This document shows positions 45,619 through 54,083 of a stretch of 64,000 nucleotides of DNA, piece by piece. The position numbers and the translations under genes were made by a program. The stretch comes from WTFY01 sp026713925 (GTDB lineage Bacteria; Pseudomonadota; Gammaproteobacteria; UBA4575). Location: assembly GCA_963662355.1 (NCBI GenBank), contig OY759361.1:1488001-1552000 (forward strand). Direction: 5' to 3'. Each line of letters starts with the position of its first letter. Position 1 is the stretch's first letter. Below the pieces are notes generated by a model. That model was given only the letters and a program-made list of their open reading frames with translations. It had not been told where the DNA came from and did no database searches.

Positions 45619-45801
45619 ATGCTGATTTTGACTAGGAGAGTTGGTGAAACGTTGATGATAGGGGATGATGTCACAGTCACTGTGTTGGGTGTGAAGGGGA
45701 ACCAGGTTCGCGTAGGTGTCAATGCGCCACGTACTGTAGCAGTACATCGCGAAGAAATTTATGAGCGAATCAGGCAAGAAAAGACACAGTCAGAGGAGTA
45801 A
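45619..45801 (+). CDS. csrA: Carbon storage regulator CsrA
   Basis: 60-residue RNA-binding post-transcriptional regulator (CsrA/RsmA). MLILTRRVGETLMIGDDVTVTVLGV and RVGVNAPRTVAVHREEIYERI carry the conserved RNA-contacting residues at both ends (Arg near position 6, VHREEI). TTAGGAG precedes the ATG. Confidence 0.97.
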   Translation: MLILTRRVGETLMIGDDVTVTVLGVKGNQVRVGVNAPRTVAVHREEIYERIRQEKTQSEE

Positions 45802-46184
45802 CCTCTGGGACATCCTGTTGATTGTACCTTTGGAGATGCAAAACACTGCAGGCCTTGGCCTAATCGGGCGTGGTTTTGTGATATTCAAAGAGGAATGAGT
45901 ATCAAGAGAATCTCTGAAAAAATTCACTACAGGATGTAGCGAAAAGCATGTGACCAAATAAAAAATGGGGTGATTCCCAAACACGCTACGGCAATGCAAG
46001 ACGTTCATAGATTTAGTTACCTGTAATTTCTCAAATGATATTTTGCCTTTTTGTTGATAAACATACTTAGGAGTCCACACACGTGCAGATTGGAACCGAT
46101 GCCATCAGGCAAACATTTAATTTTATTTGTAGTGGCAATAGCCTAGATCGACTTAACTTGAGTCAGCGAGGCAAGCCACATCTC
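45802..46184. other. Gene-free gap between csrA and the ammonium transporter
   Basis: About 380 bp without a supported gene. An in-frame GTG at 46083 would add 34 residues to the transporter, but that extension is not hydrophobic and precedes the likely signal peptide. No glnK is present, although it usually sits beside amtB. Confidence 0.4.
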
Positions 46185-47534
46185 ATGTGGCGTAAAATTG
46201 GCATTGGCGGGCTTGCAGTTGTATTACTCGTAATGCTTTGCCTACCTGTAGCGCGTGCCGCCTTGGACAGTGAAGCACAATTTGTTTTGAACACCTTTTC
46301 GTTTCTCATATGGGGTGTACTTGTGATGTGGATGTGCGCTGGCTTTACCATGCTTGAATCTGGTTCAGTGCGCACCAAAAATGCATCTGTTATCTGCCTT
46401 AAAAATATAGGGCTTTACTCTATCGCTGGGCTCACCTTTTACCTAATTGGCTATAACATTATGTATGTAGGAGTTGATGCAGGCGATTGGTTTGGCTCGT
46501 TCCAGTTCTTATACGGTGTATCCAGTGACGAGATTGCGCTCCTTGAAGGCAATGAAACTGCTGCTCCTGCCGTTATTGAGAATGGCTATTCTGTCATGTC
46601 GGACTGGTTTTTCCAGATGGTTTTTGTAGCGACCACTGCATCAATTGTGTCTGGAGCTTTGGCAGAGCGGGTAAAACTATGGTCATTTTTCGTTTTTATC
46701 ATTGTACTGACAGCATTCATCTATCCAATTATCGGCTCTTGGACTTGGGGAGGTGGGTGGCTTTCTGATATGGGCTTTCAGGACTTTGCAGGTTCAACTA
46801 TTGTTCACTCCACTGGCGGTTGGGCAGCACTCGCGGGTACTCTTATTGTTGGAGCACGAAAAGGTAAGTTTCGTAAGGATGGCACTGTAAAGGTTACTCC
46901 TCCATCAAATGTACCGGTTGTGACACTTGGCGTATTTATTCTTTGGTTAGGCTGGTTTGGCTTTAATGGTGGTTCGCAACTTGCTTTAGGTGGTGCAGTT
47001 GACGCGATTGCGATTAGTAATATTCTTTCCAATACAAATCTTGCAGCAGCAGCAGGCGTAATGGCTGCCATTAGTTTATCGCGGCCTATTTTGGGTCGAA
47101 TTGATCTCCTTGCTGGCTTAAATGGAGCCATAGGGGGACTGGTTGCTATTACTGCCGGACCCGATATCGTAGAGCACTATTGGGCTATAGTTATTGGCGC
47201 AGTAGGTGGTTCCATATGTGTTGTTGGCTTGAAGCTAATGGAGCGATTGAAGATTGACGATGTAGTAGGTGCTGTTCCGGCTCATTTATTTGCAGGTATT
47301 TGGGGGACCTTGGCAGTCTGTATTGCAGCTGGAGGCAATCTATTGGTACAGGTTATCGGAATTCTTGCAATTGGTGCTTTTGTATTTAGTGTCTCAGGGC
47401 TGGCATGGCTGATAATTGACAAGACGCTTGGAGCACGTATCTCGCTGGAGGTCGAGGATCTGGGTCAAGATGTGGCTGAACTGGGTATCGAGGCATATCC
47501 CGAGTTTGTTGTTATGCCTGAGCCAGAAGATTGA
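46185..47534 (+). CDS. amt: Ammonium transporter (Amt family)
   Basis: Inner-membrane ammonium channel, 449 residues from the ATG at 46185, which opens with a signal-peptide-like MWRKIGIGGLAVVLLVMLCLP. About eleven hydrophobic helices; MLESGSVRTKNAS, the DWFFQMVFVATTASIVSGALAER segment and GSIVHSTGGW-like GSTIVHSTGGWAALAG are typical. It resembles the Amt branch often found without an adjacent PII gene. Capturing ammonia matches the amide-degrading genes in the window, though 28 kb away. Confidence 0.9.
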   Translation: MWRKIGIGGLAVVLLVMLCLPVARAALDSEAQFVLNTFSFLIWGVLVMWMCAGFTMLESGSVRTKNASVICLKNIGLYSIAGLTFYLIGYNIMYVGVDAGDWFGSFQFLYGVSSDEIALLEGNETAAPAVIENGYSVMSDWFFQMVFVATTASIVSGALAERVKLWSFFVFIIVLTAFIYPIIGSWTWGGGWLSDMGFQDFAGSTIVHSTGGWAALAGTLIVGARKGKFRKDGTVKVTPPSNVPVVTLGVFILWLGWFGFNGGSQLALGGAVDAIAISNILSNTNLAAAAGVMAAISLSRPILGRIDLLAGLNGAIGGLVAITAGPDIVEHYWAIVIGAVGGSICVVGLKLMERLKIDDVVGAVPAHLFAGIWGTLAVCIAAGGNLLVQVIGILAIGAFVFSVSGLAWLIIDKTLGARISLEVEDLGQDVAELGIEAYPEFVVMPEPED

Positions 47535-47958
47535 GTACTGGCTAAAGTCTAATACAGTCAGTCACACGATCGGCATGTCTGATATGGGGATGGATTCTTG
47601 CTGACAGATTACCAGGAATTTTCCTTAGGAATTAAATGACTTAGGCTGTGAACCCGTTGTCTTCTCTGCAGATAATTACTTTTCGTAAAAATTCTGAAGT
47701 TGTATAGCTAATTAATCTACTATCGATATGCAACGGCAAATGGCGGAGAGAGTGACCGGGTAGGTACTTTTTTCGTTTGTTTATCCTGTTCGTTATTGTT
47801 CCATTAAATCATATAGTTGCATGCAATAGTTGTTTATTGTTGTTCGTTTGCTTTTGTCACAATTCGCTGCCAAACTATGGGAGCATATATGGGGGCAAAG
47901 AATTGGCGGAGAAAAACACCGGCTTAGATTTTAAGCGGGTTTCCAATGGGGAAGCAAA
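47535..47958. other. Gene-free gap containing the left attachment site
   Basis: Non-coding DNA between the ammonium transporter and the integrase. It contains the left copy of the 14-bp att repeat at 47741. An overlapping plus frame from 47777 has no protein-like composition and is in conflict with the integrase. Confidence 0.5.
47741..47754 (+). other. attL, left attachment repeat
   Basis: TGGCGGAGAGAGTG, identical to the terminal 14 bases of the tRNA-Ser gene as read on the plus strand at 58169. Similarity stops abruptly on both sides, defining the core of recombination. Confidence 0.85.
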
Positions 47959-49104
47959 ATGGACAAAAGACTCAATGCAAGGTTTGTGTCAACGATTAAA
48001 ACGCCTGGTCGGTATGGTGATCGTAGCGGGTGTGGGCTGCTTTTGCTGGTTAAACCGGGTGGCCGCAAATCATATATCCAAAGAATTTCGATACGCGGAA
48101 AGGTGCATGACATCGGGCTTGGATCAACTCGCTGGACCACGCTTGGCGAGGCTAGAAAACGGGCTTATGAAAACAAGAGGCTGGTACTGTCAGGCGGCGA
48201 TCCACTGGACCACAAAAGAAAGCCTGATATTCCGACACTTGCAGAAGCCACGGAATCCGTTATCGCAATCCATGAGGGTTCATGGAAACCGGGCAGCAAG
48301 TCTGCTGACCAGTGGCGCGCATCTCTACGGGATTACGTGTTTCCATTATTGGGTGAGCATCGTGTTTCTGATATATCAACGGCAGACGTGATGGCCGCTT
48401 TACTCCCGATCTGGAATGACAAACACGAAACCGCACAACGGATAAGACAAAGGCTTAGTGCCATTTTCAAATGGTGCGTCGTGCAGGGATATCGTACTGA
48501 TGATCCAGTGCAGCCGACTGGGGCGGCACTACCAAGAAATGGGAAACGCCGCAAGCACATGGCCGCGTTACCTTTTCAGGATGTTTCTGCGGCGCTTTCC
48601 AAAGTCCGCAATAGTGGCGCGTACAAAATCACGGCCCTTTGTTTTGAGTTTTTGACACATACGGCAACACGGTCCGGCGAAGCTAGGCTCGCGACGTGGA
48701 ACGAAATCGACTTCGAGAAAAAAGTTTGGGTGATTCCCGCCGGGCGCATGAAAGCAAAATTAGCGCACAGGATTCCATTGAGTGAAAGGGCGCTTGAAAT
48801 CTTGAACCAAGCAAAGGAATTTCATGACGGAAGCAGTTTGATTTTCCCAAGTCCGACTGGCCGGGCGCTATCTGATTCAACACTAAGCAAATTGTGCCGA
48901 GACCTGAAACTCGGATGTGTGCCGCATGGGATGCGAGCTTCATTCCGGCAATGGGCCGCTGAGAAAACGAACGTCCCGAGGGAAGTCTGCGAGTTAGCCT
49001 TGGCCCATGTCAATTCTGACAAAGTTGAGGCCGCGTACCAAAGAAGCGACTTGTTTGAACAGCGGTGCGAACTTATGAAAAACTGGTCGAACTATATTCG
49101 ATAA
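47959..49104 (+). CDS. int: Tyrosine recombinase/integrase, P4-like
   Basis: 381-residue site-specific recombinase that integrates and excises the element at tRNA-Ser. The N-terminal DUF4102-like arm-binding part contains YIQRISIRGKVHDIGLGS. A core-binding SAM-like domain spans about 95-190. The catalytic residues are Arg in HTATRSGEARLATW, the His-x-x-Arg in CVPHGMRASFR, His in LALAHVNSDK, and the nucleophile Tyr in AAYQRSDLFEQR. It lies near the attL end, not beside the tRNA. Confidence 0.93.
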   Translation: MDKRLNARFVSTIKTPGRYGDRSGCGLLLLVKPGGRKSYIQRISIRGKVHDIGLGSTRWTTLGEARKRAYENKRLVLSGGDPLDHKRKPDIPTLAEATESVIAIHEGSWKPGSKSADQWRASLRDYVFPLLGEHRVSDISTADVMAALLPIWNDKHETAQRIRQRLSAIFKWCVVQGYRTDDPVQPTGAALPRNGKRRKHMAALPFQDVSAALSKVRNSGAYKITALCFEFLTHTATRSGEARLATWNEIDFEKKVWVIPAGRMKAKLAHRIPLSERALEILNQAKEFHDGSSLIFPSPTGRALSDSTLSKLCRDLKLGCVPHGMRASFRQWAAEKTNVPREVCELALAHVNSDKVEAAYQRSDLFEQRCELMKNWSNYIR

Positions 49105-49234
49105 CATATTGAATATACGTTACTCTACATTAGCAACGTTTCCAACGAAAATTAATCACCATTAAAGCTGGACACGGGTTTTTTGCCAGTGTTATAAGCA
49201 AATAAACAGGAATGAAATCAGGTGGATTATAGCG

Positions 49235-49417
49235 ATGGAAACGAAAATCATACGGGTTCGCGAAGTGCTCGCAATGACGGGTATCGGCAGGACCACATTA
49301 TGGAAGCTATGCAAATCGGGCGACTTTCCTGCACCGCTGCAACTCAGTGAAAAGTGCATCGGATGGCGTGTCGAGGACATTGAAAGCTGGATCGGATCTC
49401 GGCCGAAGGCTGCATGA
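49235..49417 (+). CDS. alpA: AlpA-family excisionase/regulator
   Basis: 60-residue winged-helix DNA-binding protein of the AlpA family. It reads METKIIRVREVLAMTGIGRT then a KLCKSGDFPAPLQLSEKCIGW recognition region and ends in a tryptophan-containing helix VEDIESWIGSR. AlpA proteins activate excision and satellite gene expression. Common in PICI-type satellites just after the integrase. Confidence 0.9.
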   Translation: METKIIRVREVLAMTGIGRTTLWKLCKSGDFPAPLQLSEKCIGWRVEDIESWIGSRPKAA

Positions 49418-49493
49418 AATATCTATTTTAAGCGCGGTAAAAAAACCGGGCACTACTAAAAAGTTCAAAAGCGATATTGAGGAAACAACATAT

Positions 49494-49520
49494 GCGGGCC
49501 GATCACCATGACCGGCCCGC
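49494..49520. repeat. GC-rich hairpin in satellite non-coding region
   Basis: GCGGGCCG (49494-49501) and CGGCCCGC (49513-49520) form a perfect 8-bp stem with an 11-nt loop. There is no T-run after it on either strand. Confidence 0.7.
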
Positions 49521-49800
49521 ACGTTGCGACGTGGGGGCGATAACCGAGTGAGTCTGACTGGCGGCTCGGCGAAGGCACTGAGCACGCTGCAACGAGCGAA
49601 TTTTACCGCTACTCGGGGGACTTCCGCCAGCGGTAAAGTGTGGTGAGCACGGCCAGAGGCGCGGAGCGTAAAGCTTGCATAACCTGACGTGGTGAGGGGC
49701 ACTGGACAGCTTAATGTAAAGCGCCAACCCTCAAGCCAAGAGTTTCATTAAATGACTTGGCCGCCTGTAATGCCGACTCCGTCCGGCAGCCGCAGCGTTA

Positions 49801-49839
49801 CTCACCAGTCTCTCGAAAAAATTCGAGGGACTTGGTGAG
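49801..49839. repeat. Long nearly perfect hairpin upstream of 89-aa gene
   Basis: CTCACCA (49801-49807) pairs with TGGTGAG (49833-49839), and CTCGAA (49812-49817) with TTCGAG (49822-49827), leaving an AAAA loop. GTC/GAC can also pair between these if one base bulges. It lies about 95 bp before the next start codon, flanked by the 15-base direct repeats. Confidence 0.7.
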
Positions 49840-49933
49840 GCGCGCCAGCACCTCGCCATCCGGCAGCCGCAGCCGACAGGCTAGGCGAGCCGGGCCAGTC
49901 ACTTCTTAACTTAATGTTTAGCAGGTAAATGTC

Positions 49934-50203
49934 ATGAATGAACAAGACTCCAATCCCGTAAATTTTTCCGACTTGAACCGCGACCAGCAAACCGAATATG
50001 CACTGGTCCGCGCCGTCGAGGCGTTATCCGCGACGTGCTATCTCATGGGAAAGCTGGGCGATGCGCAGGACCAAATCGAACTTTCGCGCCAACTAATCGA
50101 AGCCATGAAGCAAAAGGATTTCGAGGCGCTTGCCGGTTATTGTGCAACCATGACGCAATCGGTTTTCGATGCAGTCTCGCCCGAGGAATCGAAAGCGCAT
50201 TAG
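49934..50203 (+). CDS. Small satellite protein A (89 aa)
   Basis: Soluble helical protein, MNEQDSNPVNFSDLNRDQQ then ALVRAVEALSATCYLMGKLGD and a C-terminal acidic helix. I do not recognise a named family. Its QQxxxxLVRAVEAL region aligns with QQMRLCLIRALNLI of the next small gene, so the two appear to be paralogues. Position between alpA and the packaging genes suggests a role in satellite regulation or helper interference (inference). Confidence 0.65.
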   Translation: MNEQDSNPVNFSDLNRDQQTEYALVRAVEALSATCYLMGKLGDAQDQIELSRQLIEAMKQKDFEALAGYCATMTQSVFDAVSPEESKAH

Positions 50204-50217
50204 TGTTGACGTTTTCG

Positions 50218-50237
50218 CTAGTTGGGGCGCACCCCAT
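50218..50237. repeat. Palindrome-like operator candidate, left copy
   Basis: CTAGTTGGGGCGCACCCCAT contains a TGGGG/CCCCA hairpin. It closely matches the perfect palindrome at 52394 (CTAcTTGGGGCGCgCCCCA). Two AGTGTTGAC copies flank it, and an inverted copy lies near the other palindrome. Confidence 0.55.
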
Positions 50238-50367
50238 CCGTTTAGTGTTGACGGATTCACTTTTTAATTCAGGGGGCAAAGTGCGCGGCTGGCAGTCACT
50301 GACAGAATTATAGGATTCTCAACACCTTTTCTGGTATAAGATTCGCTTTTTCAAAGTGAGGTTGATT

Positions 50368-50673
50368 ATGGATAAGAAGCTGCAAGTTCCCTCGGTTGAG
50401 GAATCCATCAGTAAAGTGAAAAAAGCATTTTCCAAATTCGATACGATGTCCCCGGAGCAGCAAATGCGATTATGCCTGATTCGCGCCCTCAACCTCATTG
50501 AGAGCCTGAGTGAAATCGAGTCCGAGCACATTCAGCCGTTGCAAAAGTCCGTCTTGGATGGGGAGTTGTCCTCCGTCGCCGGTGCCATCCTGCTCATGTT
50601 TGAACAACATCAGGATTTAAAGGTTGAGGCGGCTATCAATAAAGCCCGCCATGCTTCCCGCTCGGCAGAGTAG
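50368..50673 (+). CDS. Small satellite protein B (101 aa)
   Basis: Soluble helical protein starting MDKKLQVPSVEESISKVKKA. The ATG at 50368 is six bases after GAGG and is preferred over GTG 50356. Shared pattern with protein A suggests a duplicated family. The C-terminal end overlaps the convergent HNH gene by 64 bp. Function unknown. Confidence 0.65.
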   Translation: MDKKLQVPSVEESISKVKKAFSKFDTMSPEQQMRLCLIRALNLIESLSEIESEHIQPLQKSVLDGELSSVAGAILLMFEQHQDLKVEAAINKARHASRSAE

Positions 50674-50924
50674 TATTGATTTTCACGGGCAGTTTTTGCA
50701 ACGTGGCAACTTTTGCACAACGTTTGCAATCCGCCCGGATCGAGCGGGTCTTGGTTTGGCTCGCGCTGCAATGGCGTAACGTGGTCACATTCAAGCCGAG
50801 AGGCCCGGCCGCACTGGACACACCGGAAACCATCACGACGCAACACATGCAGCCGTACACGGCTCCACAGACGCCGATTAATCTTGCGGTGGTGCAGACT
50901 CACGCTGCACCCCGGTAAACCCAT
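50610..50924 (-). CDS. HNH endonuclease, packaging-associated
   Basis: 104-residue HNH nuclease beginning MGLPGCSVSLHHRKINRRLW at ATG 50924. Zinc-binding CVQCG and CKSCH pairs bracket the catalytic ECDHVTPL segment. HNH proteins beside terminase take part in cutting DNA at cos sites in HK97-type phages and cf-PICIs. The start overlaps the terminase stop by 25 bp, so the two genes are coupled on the minus strand. Confidence 0.87.
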   Translation of the reverse strand: MGLPGCSVSLHHRKINRRLWSRVRLHVLRRDGFRCVQCGRASRLECDHVTPLQREPNQDPLDPGGLQTLCKSCHVAKTARENQYYSAEREAWRALLIAASTFKS

Positions 50925-52324
50925 CTGCGGGCCGGACGTTTCAGCATCCGGGCCAGCGCACCGGCGCACAAGGTAAGGGCCGCCGCGATATCATCTCTTG
51001 CCCGCCCGTCCGTGGATTTTTTGATAAGCCGGAAGCTGCCAGCGTCATCATTCTGGACCAGTGCAGCGGACAGTGATGCCTCGAATAACCCCCGTGAATT
51101 TCCATGACACGATAGCGGGCCGTCCAATGCCAGCCGTCGAAGATCGCGAATATCCGCGCTGGCCTCACTCCACCGCGTCACCCGTGGAGACAATGGAATC
51201 TCGCCCGCGCAGTCCTGCAATTCATGCAAGCGAAAGCGGTCGCAAATAATCACTTCCGGGCGGCCCCATTTTTCCAGTATCGAATCGATCAACTGCGCGG
51301 GAGGCTGCACCCGCAAGCCCTGGGCGACACGCAAGGCCCCGGAATCCACAAGGCGCTGATAAGTGCCTGCATGTACACGGTCCCTTTTTTCCTGATCCCG
51401 AATACTCGGAATACCGGGCGCGACCGCAAGACATTCAATCCGGCCTGTTGGCCAAGCAGCGACCGCCGCGGACCAGCTCAACCCGCCGCCCAAATCCACG
51501 CCCACAACCGGGCGGCCAGCGGGCAGAGCTTCCAACCTCTTGCAAACCCGTTTCCAGTCATCGACCGTGAGCAACATGGTGCTACTGTCCGCGCTGGGAA
51601 GGTTAAGCCGGTACGACAAAAACCGGGCTTTCAGTCTGGAATCCGCACGCGCCGCGCCCCGTTCCTCAAGAAGCTTTTTTCTGAATTTTGCATCTATCGC
51701 GGCCAAGGGATTGCACTTGCGGATCGTGTTCCAGTGGTCCCATGTATCCGCATCACCCTGTAGAAGCTGCACATACGTTGACCCGTGAGTACCGTCCCTC
51801 ACAAGGTCATGCCACCAACCAGAAAGTGCAGGCGCAAGCGTCCCAATAAATACCGCTTTTAACGGCGAGTTGGGCTTGCCTTGTGAAGTCATTACCGCAT
51901 CGAAAAGCTGTTGGCCGGAATTGGTTTCGGCCGAGCCGGGTTCGTCCCAAACCACAAAAGGAACATTCACAAAACCCCAAGCCGTTTTCGAGTTTGAGCC
52001 ATGCACCCGTAGTCTTGTATTGGTCGCCTTGTGAGTGATGCCGCAGCGCGTGGAACTGTCCAAAAACCTGTATTGCCCGGTAGGCTCCAATGCGGCCCGC
52101 GCATACTTGAAAACAATTTTGCCTTGCTCAATGCTGCCACTTAGCAGAACGGACTCCGCGCCGGGCTGAAACAGGGGATCGGTCGGAGTGAGCGCCCTTT
52201 CCAGTAGATGCCCGGCCAGAAAAGACTTTCCATTGCCGCGGGGAAGTGAAAGCGCAACGGTATCAATGGCCGGATCGCTCGCGGCCTGCATGAATTGCTT
52301 TTGAAAGGGTCGAAATTTCAGCAT
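50900..52324 (-). CDS. terL: Terminase large subunit
   Basis: 474-residue DNA-packaging motor. The ATPase has a Walker A variant SLPRGNGKSFLAG near residue 27 and Walker B FVVWDEPG; the nuclease domain has GVDLGGGLSWSA and the late acidic ARDDIAAALTLCAG. No small terminase is evident next to it. It is transcribed opposite to the capsid genes, divergent from them across the 210-bp gap that contains the palindrome at 52394. Confidence 0.92.
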   Translation of the reverse strand: MLKFRPFQKQFMQAASDPAIDTVALSLPRGNGKSFLAGHLLERALTPTDPLFQPGAESVLLSGSIEQGKIVFKYARAALEPTGQYRFLDSSTRCGITHKATNTRLRVHGSNSKTAWGFVNVPFVVWDEPGSAETNSGQQLFDAVMTSQGKPNSPLKAVFIGTLAPALSGWWHDLVRDGTHGSTYVQLLQGDADTWDHWNTIRKCNPLAAIDAKFRKKLLEERGAARADSRLKARFLSYRLNLPSADSSTMLLTVDDWKRVCKRLEALPAGRPVVGVDLGGGLSWSAAVAAWPTGRIECLAVAPGIPSIRDQEKRDRVHAGTYQRLVDSGALRVAQGLRVQPPAQLIDSILEKWGRPEVIICDRFRLHELQDCAGEIPLSPRVTRWSEASADIRDLRRLALDGPLSCHGNSRGLFEASLSAALVQNDDAGSFRLIKKSTDGRARDDIAAALTLCAGALARMLKRPARRWVYRGAA

Positions 52325-52393
52325 CGCTTACACAACAAGGGCCACTCCCCGAAACCCCCCCAGCGGAGCAAAACCGCCGGTGCCATCGGCTAC

Positions 52394-52409
52394 TTGGGGC
52401 GCGCCCCAA
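52394..52409. repeat. Perfect 16-bp palindrome in divergent terminase-capsid gap
   Basis: TTGGGGCGCGCCCCAA, flanked by CTAC and CTAG. It lies between divergent terL and the capsid gene and resembles the sequence at 50218. On the minus strand a GTGTTGACA -35-like element follows nearby (about 52443-52452). Probably an operator controlling the packaging module (inference). Confidence 0.65.
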
Positions 52410-52533
52410 CTAGAATTTGATACCCACATAAACTTAGATAATGTCAACACTATTTATTTATATATCAATGACTTGCGATCATATCGTACACGGCGTAAGC
52501 TTTGCTTTCCAGTTATAACTAGAGGGTCAGACC

Positions 52534-53805
52534 ATGACGAAAGCACAGGCCACTTTGCGTAAATTACAGGCAAAGCAATCGAGACAAAGGCAAAAAATGG
52601 GAGAGCTGGCACAGGTCGATACATTGACCGATGAGCAACGCAGCGAACTCGATGAAATTGAAGCTGACGTCCCGGACACTGAAAGGAAAATCCGGGCCGC
52701 TCAAGTCGCCCTTGAAGATGAGGAAGCCGAGGCGGAAGCCAAGGCCAAGGAACCGGGCAACGTCGATCCCGAAACACGGGAGCGGCTAGAACTGCGCAGC
52801 AAGGCCAGTCTGCTTTCATACATGCAGGCCGCCCTGTCTGGCAGGCAGGTAAACGGTGCAGAACTGGAACTGTCGCAGGCCGCCGGTGTCAATGGCATAC
52901 CGCTGGAATTGTGGGATTTGCCGGAAGCCCGGACCGAACAGCGGGCCGATTTGCCCACGGGCGCACCCGGTACGGTAGGCGTGAATCTTGATGTCATCCG
53001 GCCAGCGGTTTTTGCAAACTCAATCGCCCCCCGGCTTGGCATTGAAATGCCGCGGGTCGAATCCGGTACTTATGCATCCGCAACGATTACCACGTCATTG
53101 ACGGCGGCCAGTAAAGCCAAGGGCGCAGCCGCGGATTCAACCGCCGCCGCGTTCACGGTTTCAAGCGTGACACCGAAACGAATCAGCGCACGGCTTGGTA
53201 TCAGGATCGAGGATGTTGCAGCCGTAGGGCAGCAAAATTTTGAGAGTATCTTGCGTGAAAACCTTGCGCTTGTGCTTTCCGATGCACTGGATAACCAAGC
53301 CATTAATGGCGACGGGTCCGGTACGGATTTGGTCGGGATTTTCCAAGGGCTGACAGACCCGAACGACCCGGCTGACGTTTCAGACTTTGACGCCTTTGCA
53401 GCGGTACACGCTGGCGGCGTGGACGGCCTATGGGCAAATTCGATCAAGGAAGTATCTGTCGTGGTCGGGCCGGATACCTACCAGCTAGGCAGTCGCACCT
53501 TTCAGACTGCCCAAAGCTACAAAGGTGAACTTTCCGCGGCGGCGTATGCCATGCAGCATACGGGCGGATTCTGGACCAATGAAAGGATGCCAGCCGCGGC
53601 GGGCGATATTCAACAGGGAATTTTATATCGTGCAGGCCGATCCATGCGCACGGCTGTCTGTCCCCACTGGAATGAAATCAGCATCGATGACATTTACAGC
53701 GGAAGTGCGCAGGGTGAAAGATTTTTCACCATGCACGTTTTGCTTGGTGACGTGATCCTTGTACAGCCCAAAGCGTACTCTCAGGTAGCGTTCAAGGTCG
53801 CCTGA
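52534..53805 (+). CDS. HK97-type major capsid protein
   Basis: 423-residue capsid protein. Residues 1-75 form a charged coiled coil like the HK97 delta/scaffold domain, then the linker EPGNVDPETRERLELR and the capsid fold from about 130. The family features RISARLGIRIEDVAAVGQQNFE, NQAINGDGSGTDLVGIFQ and the C-terminal GERFFTMHVLLGDVILVQPKAYSQ strand are recognisable. The scaffold would be cut by the prohead protease encoded downstream. It forms the satellite's own head. Confidence 0.92.
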   Translation: MTKAQATLRKLQAKQSRQRQKMGELAQVDTLTDEQRSELDEIEADVPDTERKIRAAQVALEDEEAEAEAKAKEPGNVDPETRERLELRSKASLLSYMQAALSGRQVNGAELELSQAAGVNGIPLELWDLPEARTEQRADLPTGAPGTVGVNLDVIRPAVFANSIAPRLGIEMPRVESGTYASATITTSLTAASKAKGAAADSTAAAFTVSSVTPKRISARLGIRIEDVAAVGQQNFESILRENLALVLSDALDNQAINGDGSGTDLVGIFQGLTDPNDPADVSDFDAFAAVHAGGVDGLWANSIKEVSVVVGPDTYQLGSRTFQTAQSYKGELSAAAYAMQHTGGFWTNERMPAAAGDIQQGILYRAGRSMRTAVCPHWNEISIDDIYSGSAQGERFFTMHVLLGDVILVQPKAYSQVAFKVA

Positions 53806-53807
53806 TA

Positions 53808-54083
53808 ATGGCCTCGATGGACTTCGACGCAACGGGCGTTCCGACGGATATCGTGGACGCCCTGGGCCTGACTTCCGGCACCCGATATACCGGCCAGAAC
53901 GTGAGCACCACGGCAACGCTTTTTGTACGGGAAGCCGCCGCCATGCCCACCATGCATGCCCGTGCTTTCAAGGTCGAGGCGGGCAGCCCGTTCACCCTGA
54001 AACCGGAGGGCATACCGCTTTGGGTTTGGACCGATGACCCGAACGGCTGCCCGTTGGTACTCGACAATGCAGCCTGGTCTTGA
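53808..54083 (+). CDS. Small virion/head protein (91 aa)
   Basis: Begins MASMDFDATGVPTDIVDALG, two bases after the capsid stop. It contains beta-rich TRYTGQNVSTTATLFVREAA and ends VLDNAAWS. Position suggests a head-decoration or stabilising protein, as commonly found beside capsid genes. I do not recognise the family. It overlaps the protease start by 17 bp. Confidence 0.75.
   Translation: MASMDFDATGVPTDIVDALGLTSGTRYTGQNVSTTATLFVREAAAMPTMHARAFKVEAGSPFTLKPEGIPLWVWTDDPNGCPLVLDNAAWS

Larger units (their letters stand above)
49418..49933. other. Structured non-coding region of the satellite
   Basis: About 515 bp with no credible gene but many secondary structures. They include a GC-rich hairpin at 49494-49520, a long hairpin at 49801-49839 and a 15-base direct repeat TCCGGCAGCCGCAGC near 49784 and at 49859. 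It is a candidate replication origin, packaging (cos) or regulatory region. No initiator gene is recognised nearby. Confidence 0.55.

Noticed and set aside
47777..48391. 204-codon frame overlapping the integrase
   Set aside because: It overlaps a clear tyrosine recombinase in another frame and has no recognisable features.
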